Assembly (NCBI GenBank): GCA_026770585.1 | Contig: MU646398.1 | Coordinates: forward strand, 33,351 to 50,021 | DNA: 16,671 bases | From: Baffinella frigidus | Taxonomy: Eukaryota; Cryptophyceae; Cryptomonadales; Baffinellaceae | Reading direction: 5' to 3' | Shown: positions 1 through 7,079 of the stretch, one piece after another | How the letters are laid out: the number at the start of each line of letters is the position of its first letter | Position numbering within the stretch: position 1 is the first letter of the stretch | Position numbers and translations under genes: made by a program | Notes under the pieces: generated by a model | Databases searched by the model: none | Told to the model about the DNA's origin: nothing | Seen by the model: only the letters and a program-made list of their open reading frames with translations

Positions 1-41
1 TGTTTGAAGCGGCGGCTGCTGGGGCGTCGAGTGTGATCCAG
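1..41 (+). CDS. Ankyrin gene exon 1 of those visible (partial)
   Basis: In frame this reads [13 protein letters not shown], the first-helix style of an ankyrin repeat, and ends CAG|GTGCGTG, a good donor. It leaves phase 0, which the next exon accepts ([10 protein letters not shown]). The two leading bases belong to a codon that is incomplete here. The exon continues beyond the window. Confidence 0.72.
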
Positions 42-1885
42 GTGCGTGTGCTGTCCACCCACACGCTGGACTACGAACCTTTTATCAAAAGTCAACTTGT
101 CCTGGTGCAATTAACTTTTAAGGATTTTCTGGTGCAATTTGGTCACGTAACACCCTGAATTCCAGCCCGAACGAACCCTTTGTAGCGCACCGTGTGGCGT
201 GGATATGCTCCTTGGTCCGTATGCTCCTTGGTCCGAGGCAGACGGCTAGGTAGTTGGAGCCATAGGCACGACTCCCGAGGCAGGCCCGACACGCGAGGCG
301 GCTGGCGTTTTGAATCCGTCAGATTCGTACCTCGCTCATAAGAAACTGCCCCCCCCCTAGGACCTTACAGTAGCCCTATGCCTAGGGCCCTACGGTGGTC
401 CTAGGGGGGGGGGCGGTTTCTTATGAGCGAAGTACCCCTGCAGTGCCTGCCACCCACACGGTGGGCTTCGAGGGTTTCGAGACCCCTAGATTCAGCGGCA
501 TCGTGCCCAAATTTGCATTAGAACATCCTTGAAGTTAACTGCCCACAGGGTAAGTTGACTTTTGATGAAAGGTCCGTAGTCCACCGTGTGGGTTTCCGCA
601 TTAGATCACACCTCTCAGCGAGAACCCTCATCCCAGGTGCTGATCGGGTTAGGCGCAGACCCAGACGCCCGGGCAGGTTCGACTCCTGAGGTGGGCCCGA
701 CGGGTGCTGGCAAAAAGGGCTCGCGAGGGCAGAGGGGGGGGGGCAGACGCCCGGGCAGTGGCCATTGGAGCCTTGGGGCCGTAAACCCTAAACCCGAAAA
801 CCCTAAACCCGAAAACAGGTGCTTCTAGGACTGGGTGCGGACCCAGACGGCCGGGCGGGGTCGACTCCTGAGGTGGGCCCGACGGGTGGTGGCAAAAAGG
901 GCGGGCGCGGGCAGGGGGGGGCGGGTGGGCGGGGTGGGGGGGTGGCGGGGAGAAGGACGCCGCTGCATGTCGCGTGCAGGTACGTGACTGCCTGTTGGTC
1001 CTCATACATGTATACGTATCCTCTAGCCGGTTTCATTTCGTAAGTCATAAATGGAGGTTACCGGTATTCTGCTGAATTTTACCCCTAAATTTCATCCTTT
1101 TTGAAATCTGAAAGCGCAGGTCCTCGAGATTTGGCCTTCAGCTCCAGAATCTGCTAAAAAAAATCGAGCTGCGATGAAATCTTGAGATCTTTACTACAGG
1201 CCAAAGGTCGTATAAATGGCTCCAACTAAAGGGATTATATTCCTATAAAACCGGCTAGAGGATACACATATGTATACTTAATTATATATGTATACATATA
1301 TATATACATATATATATACATATCTATCTATCTATCTATCTATCTATATATATATATATATATGTACATATATATATGTACATATATATATTTATGTGTA
1401 TATGTTAAGGTATACACATATATGTAGGTCCCGCGAGGGCAGGGGGGCGCGGGTGCAAGACCTGACGGGGGGGCGGGCATGCGGACGCCGCTGCAAGTCA
1501 CGTGCACGTGCCTGCCTGCCTATTGGTACGCATGTGGGTATACGTATACACATGTATGTATGATGCCGCCGCTGAAACAGCCCCCGCTAGGGTTCCACTC
1601 TCACGATTCAATCTCTACGCGTGCCCTTTTTTGACGGGGACATCGGCGGCGATGAATCTGGATCGATGACGCTCATAGACATTGTATCACTCAACTCAAG
1701 GCTAAAGGGCCTTTCTAGGACCTGTATCGAGAGTAATAAAGAAGAAGAAGAAGAATCGATGACGCGATTCAGGTCCTACGGATCCTGGATCCCAGGACCT
1801 TGCCACTGGTGAATGTGAATCGATGACGAGATTGAATCGCGCGCAGGAACGGGCGAGAACACGCTGTGGCGGCTCTGCTCAAGGT

Positions 1886-1919
<34 letters not shown>

Positions 1920-4711
1920 ACCACCCACCCACCCCTTGGATCTAATCCCGCCTATTATCTAAATTAAAAAAAATCCGGGGACGGAACAATACGGCGATGT
2001 TTCGTGGAAACTGCCGTAACTTTCACCCAATTTCCGGTGCGGGACTAACCTGATGGTGCTCTCTCGTGGTACAGGGAGGCGCGAGCGCGAACGCAGCAGA
2101 CCCGCACGGCGTGCTGCCCGTCCATCTCGCCGCTCAGCAGCACTCTCCGGCTTCACTCAGGTCCTGAGCCTCATGACCTGATCGTGCAAACACGCCTCGC
2201 CCTAAGCATGAAAACAAACAAATTTAGGAGACGGTACACCTGTGTTCGCCTCCTTTTTATTTCCATCGTTGCCCCGTAGCTCAGCGCGCGTGGTGGATCG
2301 CGTGGAAGACGGACTATGGGTTCAGACCCGCACGGCGTGCTGCCCGTCCATCTCGCCGCACAGCAGCACTCCCCGGCTTCACTCAGGTCCTGAGCCTCGA
2401 CCTGATCGTGGTGATTGTTGCCTTCGGGGAGGCGACACGAGAGCAGAAGAAGCTCTAAGCAGTCACCTACCCGGAGTCAGTTATCCCCAAGGTTACAGTG
2501 TAGCCGTTATATCGCCTCGGTCTGAGAGGGAACGTAGCAGACCCTCGTAGCGTGCTGCCCGTGCACCTTGCCGCTCATCAGCACTCCCCGGCTGCGCTCA
2601 GGTCCGGAGCCTCATGAGATGATCGTGGAACAGCGTTTTTCACCGTTACTCTTCAGTAACGGAGGTTCTTCTTTGGGTTGGAGACGTTTCCCACTTTCGA
2701 CTTTTTTCTTGGTGACCCGCACGGCGTGCTGCCCGTGCATCTCGCCGCGCAACAGCACTCCCCGGCTGCGCTCAGGTCCTGAGCCTCGCCGTGAGCGTGG
2801 TCGAGCGGTTTTCGCATCTGTTGGCCATTACCCCCCCCCAAAAAATGGGTTTATTTTAAACGACGGCAAAAGTTGTGGGTGTAGTACCAGCAGCCGGTGG
2901 GTGATACCTCCACATGGTGTTGTTTCTATCCGGGAGGGTGATCCGTGTGCAGGAATGCCCACGACCCGAGGCGGCACCGTGTATTGAGTATGTGCATGGT
3001 GCCAGGCTGCTGCTGGACCACAACGCACTCTGAGGAGTGTTTGATTGTTTAGTTGGGTACCGTCGCCGTTGCGGGTGACACCTCCACTGGTCATGTCCGC
3101 GGGTTGAGTGTTTAGGGTGTAGGGTTTGAGGTTTAGGGTTGTTGGTTTAGGGTTTAGAGTTTAGGGTTTAGGGTTTAGGGTTTAGGGTTTAGGGTTTAGG
3201 GTTTAGGGTTGCCTTTCCTTCGGATGTTCTGGTGCATGGTGCCAGGCTGCTGCTGGACCACAACGCACTCTTGACCGCCCCTCTTGTTGACACCTCTCCA
3301 CCGGCCATATTCGTTGTGATCCGGGAGGGTGCACATCATTCACCCTACACCGGGCATTCACCCTACCTAACCCTAACCCCTAATCCCCGAGAGTGACAGG
3401 TTGTTGCTGGACATCATTCACCCTACACCCGGGTTAGGGTTAGGTAGGGTGAAACCCCTAATTCCTGAGAGTGACAGGCTGCTGCTGGACCACAACGCAC
3501 TGGCGACCGCGCGCGATACCAACAGCCAGACGGCTCTGCATCACGCCGCGCGCGCTGGCCCGCCGGGGAAGGTATTGAATGCTCCAAAGTTGACGGGTTT
3601 GTACGGAAACCCCAGGCTGTCAACTTTTGAATACTCCGCGGGGCCGCCGGGATAGGTCAACAGAGCTTGATTTACGGCTAGGTTTTGTGGAGATTGGGAG
3701 GAAATTACTGGAAATTCCACGAAAGCTAGCCGTTCGAGTCGTAACGGCCAGATGGCTCTGCACCATGCGGCGCGCGCTGGGCCGCCGGGGAACGTCCTCA
3801 CCCTGAATCATAAACCATGAACAATCAACTGTTAACCATTAACCATAAAACCATCAACCATCAACCATAAACCATAAACCATAAACCATAAACCATAAAC
3901 CAAAATAAAAATAAACCATAAACCATAAACCAAAAAAACATAAACCATAAACCATAAACCATGAACCATAAACCATAATACCCAAACCCCAAACCCCACA
4001 CCCCAAACCCCAAACCCCAAACCCCAAACCCCAAACCCTACGACCTAAACCCCAAACCCTACACCCTAGGTCTTGGCGCTGGTGCTTTCGGTTTCGGATG
4101 GGTGTCTGGAGGCGAAAGACGGCTGGGGCAGAACCGCGCTGTGAGTATGATGGGGTTCATGGTTCAGGGTGTGGGGTGTATGGTTCATGGTTAGGGGGTG
4201 CGAAACCGTTTGGAGTTCAGGGTTTAGGGTTCAGGGCCAAGCGTCTTTCCACCCGTCTGGCTCCCAACCCTGCCTGTGTCGATCACTCGTTCTGGAGACA
4301 CCCACACGAGACTCCCTGGAAAGACACAGCGCCCCCCCCCATCATTCGCCGCGAATGGAACCTTTCTCGGCGAATGGGGGGAGGGGCGCTATTTATTCCA
4401 GGGACCTGTGGTTGGTGCGAGCGGCTGCGTCCTGAACCCTCACTCGTCCTGAACCCTCACTCCAAAGTTGACGGATTTGTACCACGCATCCGGAATGTCA
4501 AGTTGAAAATGTGTACCACACTCCCAGAATGTCAATTTGAGGGACCCTGGCAGGCACTGGGCGGTGATCAACGGGCATACTACCACGGTTGAGCGGCTGC
4601 TCGCGGCGGGTGTGAACGCAAAGACTACCGATTCGGTGAGTGATCCCTCCATGGGCAGTGCCCTGGATGTATGCACTTTGGGCCTGGGTGCGAGGGCGAG
4701 CGAGTGAGGCG

Positions 4712-4751
<40 letters not shown>

Positions 4752-5632
4752 CAATCGAGAGAGCGGGCGAGTGAGTGAGGCGAGTGAGGCCCCTCGTCCC
4801 AAAAGATCCCAAAAGTTGACGATGATGGTACTAACTCGTCAACTGGAGAGCCTCATGCGGAAAGCCCACACCCTAAACCCTAAACCCTAAACCCTGAAGT
4901 CTCAACCCGAAACCAGGCGGGAGAGACAGCGCTCGAGATGGCCGAACGCCGCGCGAGGTTCACACCCACCCTCAACCCTACACTCTCAACGCTACACCCT
5001 CAGCCTTAAACGCTACACCCTACACTCTACACCCTAAACCCTACACCCTAAACCCCGAACCCCTACACTCTACACCCTGCACCGTGAACCTCAAACTCCT
5101 TCCACTTGAACCCCCGAGATCCGACACCCGAACCTCTCTCCCTGCCCCCCTCTCTGCCCCCCTCTCTCCCTCCGCGCAGGTGGCCTGAGGCACGCGAGGC
5201 CTTCCACACGCGCGGCCTCATAAAAGGGCGGCCTGCGATTCGGGAAGGTGTTTCCTGGGGTTTATTTTGAAGACGGGGTCGGACGGCCAGATCGTGCCAT
5301 TCCCACGGGGAGATGACGGTCCCAAGGTGGCCAAAAGCCCCTTACGGATTTTATCGGGTGCAGGTGCGGGGCGTCGGAGCGCGGGGACGGCGAGCGCGCA
5401 ATTACTTGCCCATAAAATAGATGAACGGATTTACAACACGTCTTCTGGCACAAAATTTAACCCCCCTTATGCTATGCGGCTGGTAAGGCGTGGAACCCTC
5501 AACGGCCCTTGCGTCAGGTGTGGGGCGTCAGAGCGCGGGGACGGGGAGCGCGCAAGCACCTGGGCTGGCATCGCCCGCTTCCTCGGCGGCTCTGGTGCGC
5601 GTTCCACGCAAACCCTGAATCCTAAACCCTGA
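1..5632 (+). CDS. Ankyrin-repeat protein gene, 5'-partial, ten small exons
   Basis: Joined exons: <1-41, 819-859, 956-979, 1847-1883, 2075-2160, 3478-3571, 4070-4140, 4554-4635, 4917-4957, 5518-5632. Every junction is GT-AG and phases agree throughout, giving about 209 residues with no internal stop. Ankyrin repeats are readable at about residues 28-59 ([20 protein letters not shown]), 60-92 ([10 protein letters not shown], then LLLDHNA), 93-127 ([10 protein letters not shown]), 128-160 ([19 protein letters not shown]) and 161-196 ([12 protein letters not shown], then GIARFL). The family pattern is TPLHxAAxxGH followed by two helices and a loop; such proteins bind other proteins. No signal peptide or membrane segment is visible in this part. 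The start codon lies left of the window. The C-terminus ends inside telomere-like repeat (LNPKP, then TGA). The last exon has two competing alternatives. Specific partner and role are unknown. Confidence 0.87.
57..593. mobile_element. 537-bp inverted-repeat element with a nested palindrome
   Basis: Arms 57-161 and 489-593 are inverted copies of each other over about 105 bases. They begin ACCCACACG(C/G)TGGACTACG and share CATCAAAAGTCAACTT-like sequence with scattered mismatches. The interior holds palindrome copy 327-436. It lies wholly inside the first visible intron of the ankyrin gene. No clear target-site duplication was found and no transposase frame is present, so it looks non-autonomous. 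Confidence 0.72.
327..436. mobile_element. Palindromic MITE-like family 1, copy 1
   Basis: The arms are GTACCTCGCTCATAAGAAA and its inverse TTTCTTATGAGCGAAGTAC, with a near-palindromic C/G-run interior (CCCCCCCCTAGGACC ... GGTCCTAGGGGGGGGG). It is one of four copies in the window and is nested in the larger inverted repeat at 57-593. Confidence 0.82.
637..676 (+). pseudogene. Upstream copy of the GADPD ankyrin exon
   Basis: Acceptor cccag|GTGCTGATC, then [13 protein letters not shown], then a donor-like CAG|GTTCGA. The following 50 bases also match those after 819-859, so the duplicated unit includes intron. Its first donor would leave phase 1, which does not fit the next exon, so I take it as a spare copy. 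It could be an alternative exon through the shared GAG|GTGGGC donor. Confidence 0.62.
819..859 (+). CDS. Ankyrin gene exon (GADPDGRA loop)
   Basis: The acceptor is aaaacag|GTGCTT and the donor is GG|GTCGAC. It encodes [13 protein letters not shown] plus two bases, the typical LLxxGADPN end of an ankyrin repeat. Leaving in phase 2 joins to the next exon as RAGTPLHVAC. A second donor (GAG|GTGGGC, near 873) exists, and the frame also stays open to 979, so the intron of 96 nt could be retained without breaking the protein. Confidence 0.72.
956..979 (+). CDS. Ankyrin gene micro-exon TPLHVAC
   Basis: A 24-nt exon with acceptor agaag|GACGCC and a near-ideal donor CAG|GTACGTG. It supplies the ankyrin signature TPLHVAC and enters and leaves in phase 2. 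The acceptor is weak and sits in G-rich sequence, so the 5' boundary is less certain than the donor. Confidence 0.66.
1482..1506 (+). pseudogene. Downstream decayed copy of the TPLHVAC exon
   Basis: Reads RTPLQVTC followed by ac|GTGCCTG. It matches 955-979 with several substitutions, including loss of the ankyrin His, and the G-rich DNA before it also matches. Confidence 0.55.
1682..1750 (+). repeat. Dispersed repeat, copy 1 (partner at 14098)
   Basis: TTGTATCACTCAACTCAA, then TCTAGGACCTGT, then GAGAGTAATAAAGAAGAAG. The same order of blocks with a few changes is found at 14098-14163 in the same orientation. It is probably a fragment of an interspersed element. Confidence 0.65.
1847..1883 (+). 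CDS. Ankyrin gene exon [12 protein letters not shown]
   Basis: Acceptor cgcgcag|GAACGG and donor AAG|GTACCC. It enters in phase 2, leaves in phase 0, and encodes [12 protein letters not shown], the second helix that follows TPLHVACR in an ankyrin repeat. A 33-bp poly-C run begins three bases into the following intron. Confidence 0.8.
1887..1919 (+). repeat. Poly-C run of 33 bases
   Basis: An unbroken C homopolymer that starts directly after the donor sequence GTA of the preceding exon. Length is likely unstable in the organism or in the assembly. As RNA it would be a C-rich tract at the extreme 5' end of the intron. Confidence 0.95.
2075..2160 (+). CDS. Ankyrin gene exon [12 protein letters not shown] / VLPVHLAA
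   Basis: Acceptor gtacag|GGAGGC and donor CAG|GTCCTG. It is phase 0 in and phase 2 out. It encodes [12 protein letters not shown] then [16 protein letters not shown], spanning the end of one ankyrin repeat and the start of the next. It is the only one of four related copies that carries the full 5' part with an acceptor in frame. Confidence 0.83.
2336..2386 (+). pseudogene. Downstream copy 1 of the VLPVHLAA exon
   Basis: Keeps [19 protein letters not shown] and the donor CAG|GTCCTGAGC but lacks the GASANA part. A ttcag sits at its left edge, so it could act as a shorter alternative exon, though it would enter in the wrong phase after LLK. Confidence 0.7.
2528..2601 (+). pseudogene. Downstream copy 2 of the VLPVHLAA exon
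   Basis: Reads [20 protein letters not shown], then PAAL, then donor CAG|GTCCGG. The 5' part has diverged and no matching acceptor is visible. Confidence 0.68.
2638..2712 (+). repeat. Dispersed repeat with small hairpin (partner at 7328)
   Basis: CACCGTTACT...AGTAACGGAGGTTC forms a small hairpin, followed by GAGACGTTTCCCACTTTCGACTTTT. About 7328-7402 repeats the same layout (ACCGTTACTTAAGTTAACGG, GAGACGTTCCACTCTCGACTTTT). Confidence 0.6.
2714..2775 (+). pseudogene. Downstream copy 3 of the VLPVHLAA exon
   Basis: Keeps [19 protein letters not shown] and donor CAG|GTCCTGAGC. The 5' part is absent and is replaced by unrelated sequence ending cttggtg. Confidence 0.68.
3006..3030 (+). pseudogene. 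Upstream 5'-only copy 1 of the LLLDHNA exon
   Basis: gccag|GCTGCTGCTGGACCACAAC then GCACTC TGA. It has the acceptor and the first nine codons only. The intron words before it (CACCTCCAC, ATCCGGGAGGGTG) also recur at about 3288-3333. Confidence 0.7.
3111..3210 (+). repeat. Telomere-like TTTAGGG array
   Basis: Heptamer GGGTTTA repeated with a few variant units. It lies between two truncated copies of the LLLDHNA exon start, inside the ankyrin gene, so it is interstitial rather than a chromosome end. Confidence 0.9.
3246..3270 (+). pseudogene. Upstream 5'-only copy 2 of the LLLDHNA exon
   Basis: Same acceptor and first codons as 3006-3030, including the 14 bases before it (GTGCATGGTGCCAG). A third, shorter trace is at 3400-3412 (gtgacag|GTTGTTGCTGGAC). 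Confidence 0.7.
3478..3571 (+). CDS. Ankyrin gene exon LLLDHNA / [10 protein letters not shown]
   Basis: Acceptor gtgacag|GCTGCTG and donor AAG|GTATTG. It is phase 2 in and phase 0 out. It encodes [17 protein letters not shown] then [14 protein letters not shown], spanning the end of one ankyrin repeat and the start of the next. It is the only full copy. Truncated copies lie on both sides. Confidence 0.85.
3578..3634. repeat. Small palindromic repeat, GTTGAC...GTCAAC
   Basis: CTCCAAAGTTGACGGGTTTGTACGG...CTGTCAACTTTTG. Related sequence occurs at 4459-4498 and, inverted, at about 15473-15510 (GTACAAATCCGTCATTTTTGGAG). It is a short interspersed motif of unknown nature. Confidence 0.5.
3743..3790 (+). 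pseudogene. Downstream 3'-only copy of the [10 protein letters not shown] exon
   Basis: Reads [16 protein letters not shown] followed by aac|GTCCTC. It has the 3' half of exon 3478-3571 and no acceptor or LLLDHNA part. Confidence 0.68.
3818..4064 (+). repeat. Heptamer array, CCATAAA changing to CCCCAAA
   Basis: Repeated AACCATAA from about 3828 to 3976, then CCCCAAA and CCCTAAA units to about 4064, ending at the acceptor ccctag|G of the next exon. It is telomere-like in unit length but not in sequence. Confidence 0.88.
4070..4140 (+). CDS. Ankyrin gene exon [12 protein letters not shown]
   Basis: Acceptor accctag|GTCTTG and donor CT|GTGAGT. It is phase 0 in and phase 2 out. It encodes [20 protein letters not shown] plus RTA, the second helix and loop of an ankyrin repeat and the start of the next. 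The acceptor AG comes directly after the repeat-derived ACCCTACACCC. Confidence 0.83.
4554..4635 (+). CDS. Ankyrin gene exon [16 protein letters not shown]
   Basis: Acceptor ctggcag|GCACTG and donor CG|GTGAGT. It is phase 2 in and phase 0 out. It encodes [20 protein letters not shown] then NAKTTDS, a textbook ankyrin repeat body with GH, hydrophobic LL and the GxNAK loop. No extra copies of this exon were seen. Confidence 0.88.
4714..4748 (+). repeat. (GA)n microsatellite
   Basis: An uninterrupted GA dinucleotide run in an intron of the ankyrin gene, flanked by GCGAGTGAGGCGA-type words on both sides. Confidence 0.92.
4917..4957 (+). CDS. Ankyrin gene exon [13 protein letters not shown]
   Basis: Acceptor aaaccag|GCGGGA and donor GAG|GTTCAC. 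It is phase 0 in and phase 2 out. It encodes [13 protein letters not shown], the GxTALxxA start of the last ankyrin repeat. It directly follows (CCCTAAA) repeat units. Confidence 0.82.
4968..5179 (+). repeat. Degenerate CCCTACA/CCCTAAA run, then pyrimidine tract
   Basis: Imperfect heptamers to about 5100, then a C/T-rich tract (CTCTCTGCCCCCC repeated) ending CGCGCAG at 5179. That tract makes the strongest-looking acceptor in the gene. Confidence 0.75.
5180..5270 (+). CDS. Alternative terminal exon of the ankyrin gene (candidate)
   Basis: The acceptor at 5179 accepts phase 2, as the preceding exon requires. The frame reads [17 protein letters not shown], continues to WGLF, and ends at TGA (5268-5270), giving 29 residues after the split codon. 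It does not resemble the second helix of an ankyrin repeat as well as 5518-5632 does, but its polypyrimidine tract is far better. It may be an alternative 3' end. Confidence 0.42.
5364..5415 (+). pseudogene. Upstream 5'-only copy of the ankyrin terminal exon
   Basis: gtgcag|GTGCGGGGCGTCGGAGCGC. It encodes [12 protein letters not shown] then runs to TAA at 5413-5415. It matches the first 39 bases of 5518-5632 and accepts the same phase, so it could also serve as an early-stop alternative end. Confidence 0.6.
5518..5632 (+). CDS. Ankyrin gene terminal exon (preferred)
   Basis: Acceptor gcgtcag|GTGTGG, phase 2. It encodes [20 protein letters not shown] then [17 protein letters not shown] and TGA. 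The WAGIARFL helix completes the last ankyrin repeat, which is why I prefer this end. The last residues and the stop come from CCCTGAATCCTAAA repeat units. Confidence 0.65.
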
Positions 5633-5816
5633 ATCCTAAAACCTAGCCCCGAAATCCGAGACCCGAACCCCGAAACCCGAAACTCGAAACCCTGAATCCT
5701 AAACCTTAAACCCTAACCCCAAACCCCAAACCCAAAACCCCAAACCCCAAACCCCAAACTCCAAACCCGCAACCCGAAACCCCAACCCCCAAACCCCAAA
5801 CCCTAAACCCCAAACA
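5618..5816 (+). repeat. Degenerate CCCTAAA/CCCCAAA array
   Basis: Telomere-like heptamers with many variants (CCCTGAATCC, CCCGAAA, CCCCAAA). It overlaps the end of the ankyrin reading frame. Confidence 0.88.
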
Positions 5817-5869
5817 TCGGGTCGCAGGGACAACCAAGAACCTCAAGGAGAAAGGCTACTACAAGTAGG

Positions 5870-5975
5870 GTATCCCTTAAGTGACCAGTAGGCTCATACG
5901 CCCTACCGTAGGGCACTAGGACCTGCCTAGTGATTCCACGGGCGATTATTCGCCCGTTGGTCACTTGAGGGATAC
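5870..5975. mobile_element. Palindromic element, family 2
   Basis: Terminal inverted repeats GTATCCCTTAAGTGACCA and TGGTCACTTGAGGGATAC bound three smaller hairpins (GCCCTACCGTAGGGC, ACTAGG...CCTAGT, GGGCGATTATTCGCCC). There is no coding capacity. It is probably a MITE-like foldback. Confidence 0.75.
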
Positions 5976-6095
5976 ACGTAAGAGCGGATCGCTACTCCCG
6001 TGATGAATGCGATTCGCCACACATAGAGGTTACTCGCGAGTAAGGACACGCACCGCCCCTATGGGGTTCCCAGGCTCCTAGGAATAGGCCTACCG

Positions 6096-6217
6096 TACAG
6101 GGGTACCTCGCTCATAAGAACCCGCCGCCCCCCCTAGGACCACCATAGGGCCATAGGCATAGGCCTGCTGTAGGGTCCTAGGGGGGGGCGGTTTCTTATG
6201 AGCGAGGTACCCCTGTA
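6096..6217. mobile_element. Palindromic MITE-like family 1, copy 2
   Basis: TACAGGGGTACCTCGCTCATAAGAA at the left and its inverse TTCTTATGAGCGAGGTACCCCTGTA at the right, with interior CCCCCCTAGGACC and GGTCCTAGGGGGGG. This is the cleanest pair of ends in the family. Confidence 0.85.
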
Positions 6218-6423
6218 GGACCCTACGGCGGCACGTGTCGTTAATTCCGAGTAACCCCTGCAACACAGCAGGCAACCACGGAAGGGAACACACGTGTTTA
6301 ATGTAGGGCACACAAAGCACACACGGCTGATTTGAAATGAATTTTTTATTGGATACTCATAAAACCACAAACTCCTGGGGGTTACAGAGCGGAATCCGGC
6401 CGAGCGCGGCCGCTAATTCCCGT

Positions 6424-6500
6424 CCTGCGAAAGAATAGAGGGCTGATTTCCGCCCCTGCGAAAGAATAGACGGCTGAATTCCGCCCGTGTGAAAGAAAAG
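6424..6500 (+). repeat. ~31-bp tandem repeat, about 2.5 copies
   Basis: CCTGCGAAAGAATAGA(G/C)GGCTGA followed by TTCCGCC repeats from 6424 and from 6455. A third partial copy starts near 6485 (CCGTGTGAAAGAAAAGAC). Confidence 0.75.
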
Positions 6501-6542
6501 ACGATTCCCCCCAAACATGCCGTCACCTCACGACCCTGACGA

Positions 6543-6664
6543 CTACAGGGGTGCCTCGCTCAAAAGAAAGCACCCCCCCTAGGACCCTACGGTAGGCCTA
6601 TGCCCAGGACCTAAGGTGGTTCTAGGAGGGGAGGTGCTTTCTTATGAGCGAGGTATTCCGGTAG
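6543..6664. mobile_element. Palindromic MITE-like family 1, copy 3
   Basis: CTACAGGGGTGCCTCGCTCAAAAGAAAG at the left and CTTTCTTATGAGCGAGGTATTCCGGTAG at the right. The ends have diverged more than in copies 2 and 4. Confidence 0.82.
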
Positions 6665-6679
6665 CTCCGCTGACACCGC

Positions 6680-6855
6680 GGACATCTGACGTCAGCCGTC
6701 AACCGTCAGCCGTCATCATCCGTCATCATGCGCCAGCCGCCATCGTCCGAGGTCGATGGCTGAAGGCTGGCACTCGACGTCACACCCGACGTCAGCCGTC
6801 ATCATCCGTCATCCAGAGTCACCCCGTGTCATCCGAGGTCATTGGCTGAAGGGCG
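6680..6855 (+). repeat. GTCAGCCGTCATCATCC tandem repeats
   Basis: GACGTCAGCCGTCA, CCGTCATCATCCGTCATC and TCCGAGGTC(G)ATTGGCTGAAGG occur twice in the same order (about 6686-6770 and 6789-6855), with finer 8-10 base repeats inside. Confidence 0.7.
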
Positions 6856-6902
6856 GCCGCTCCAGCACGGGTAAAGGGTGTGCCTGCAGTAGGGTTTAGG
6901 GT

Positions 6903-6977
6903 TTAGGCGGGGCGCGCCTCTGTAGTGAAGCAGCACTCTTTGAGCGGGAGCACGGACGGCAGGCAAAAGAGCATGAC
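6903..6977 (-). pseudogene. Downstream copy of the mannosidase terminal exon
   Basis: LFCLPSVLPLKECCFTTEAR then PA and TAA. YLY and the acceptor are lost and DYV has become ECC, yet TTEARP and a repeat-derived TAA are kept. Confidence 0.75.
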
Positions 6978-7079
6978 AAACGCAGTTTTTGAAGGAACGT
7001 TTTTTTTCATTCGAATAAATCGGGCAGGGCGCGGATCGGGCGGCTCAGGGATTGTGGTTTTGAGATTCAGGATTAGGAT

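Larger units (their letters stand above)
980..1846. repeat. Intron: AT microsatellite and short inverted repeat
   Basis: This intron of the ankyrin gene holds an AT-rich microsatellite at about 1265-1424 (TATACA, CTAT and TA runs). It also holds a decayed exon copy (1482-1506) and a segment bounded by CGATTCAATCTC (1604-1615) and its inverse (1828-1839). GAATCGATGACG-like words recur inside that segment. No further coding exon is needed or seen. Confidence 0.7.
5633..7079. other. Intergenic region between convergent gene ends
   Basis: No coding exon recognised apart from a spare copy of the mannosidase last exon (6903-6977). It contains the telomere-like array continuing to 5816, palindromes at 5870-5975, 6096-6217 and 6543-6664, and short tandem repeats at 6424-6500 and 6680-6855. 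An AATAAA is present on the - strand near 6345, but it is about 730 bases past the mannosidase stop and I do not claim it as the poly(A) signal. Confidence 0.7.

Noticed and set aside
1288-1563. YIYIYIY-rich frame
   Set aside because: AT microsatellite translation.
3111-3210. A chromosome end, from TTTAGGG repeats
   Set aside because: The array is inside a gene with exons on both sides, and similar arrays recur throughout, so it is interstitial.
4098-4592. 164-codon + frame in the ankyrin gene
   Set aside because: It is in a different frame from the ankyrin exons at 4070 and 4554 and shows no family features.
5267-5632. 121-codon continuous ORF as a separate gene
   Set aside because: Its end coincides with the ankyrin terminal exon. 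Upstream of the acceptor at 5517 the frame has no family resemblance and covers a partial copy of the exon in another frame.
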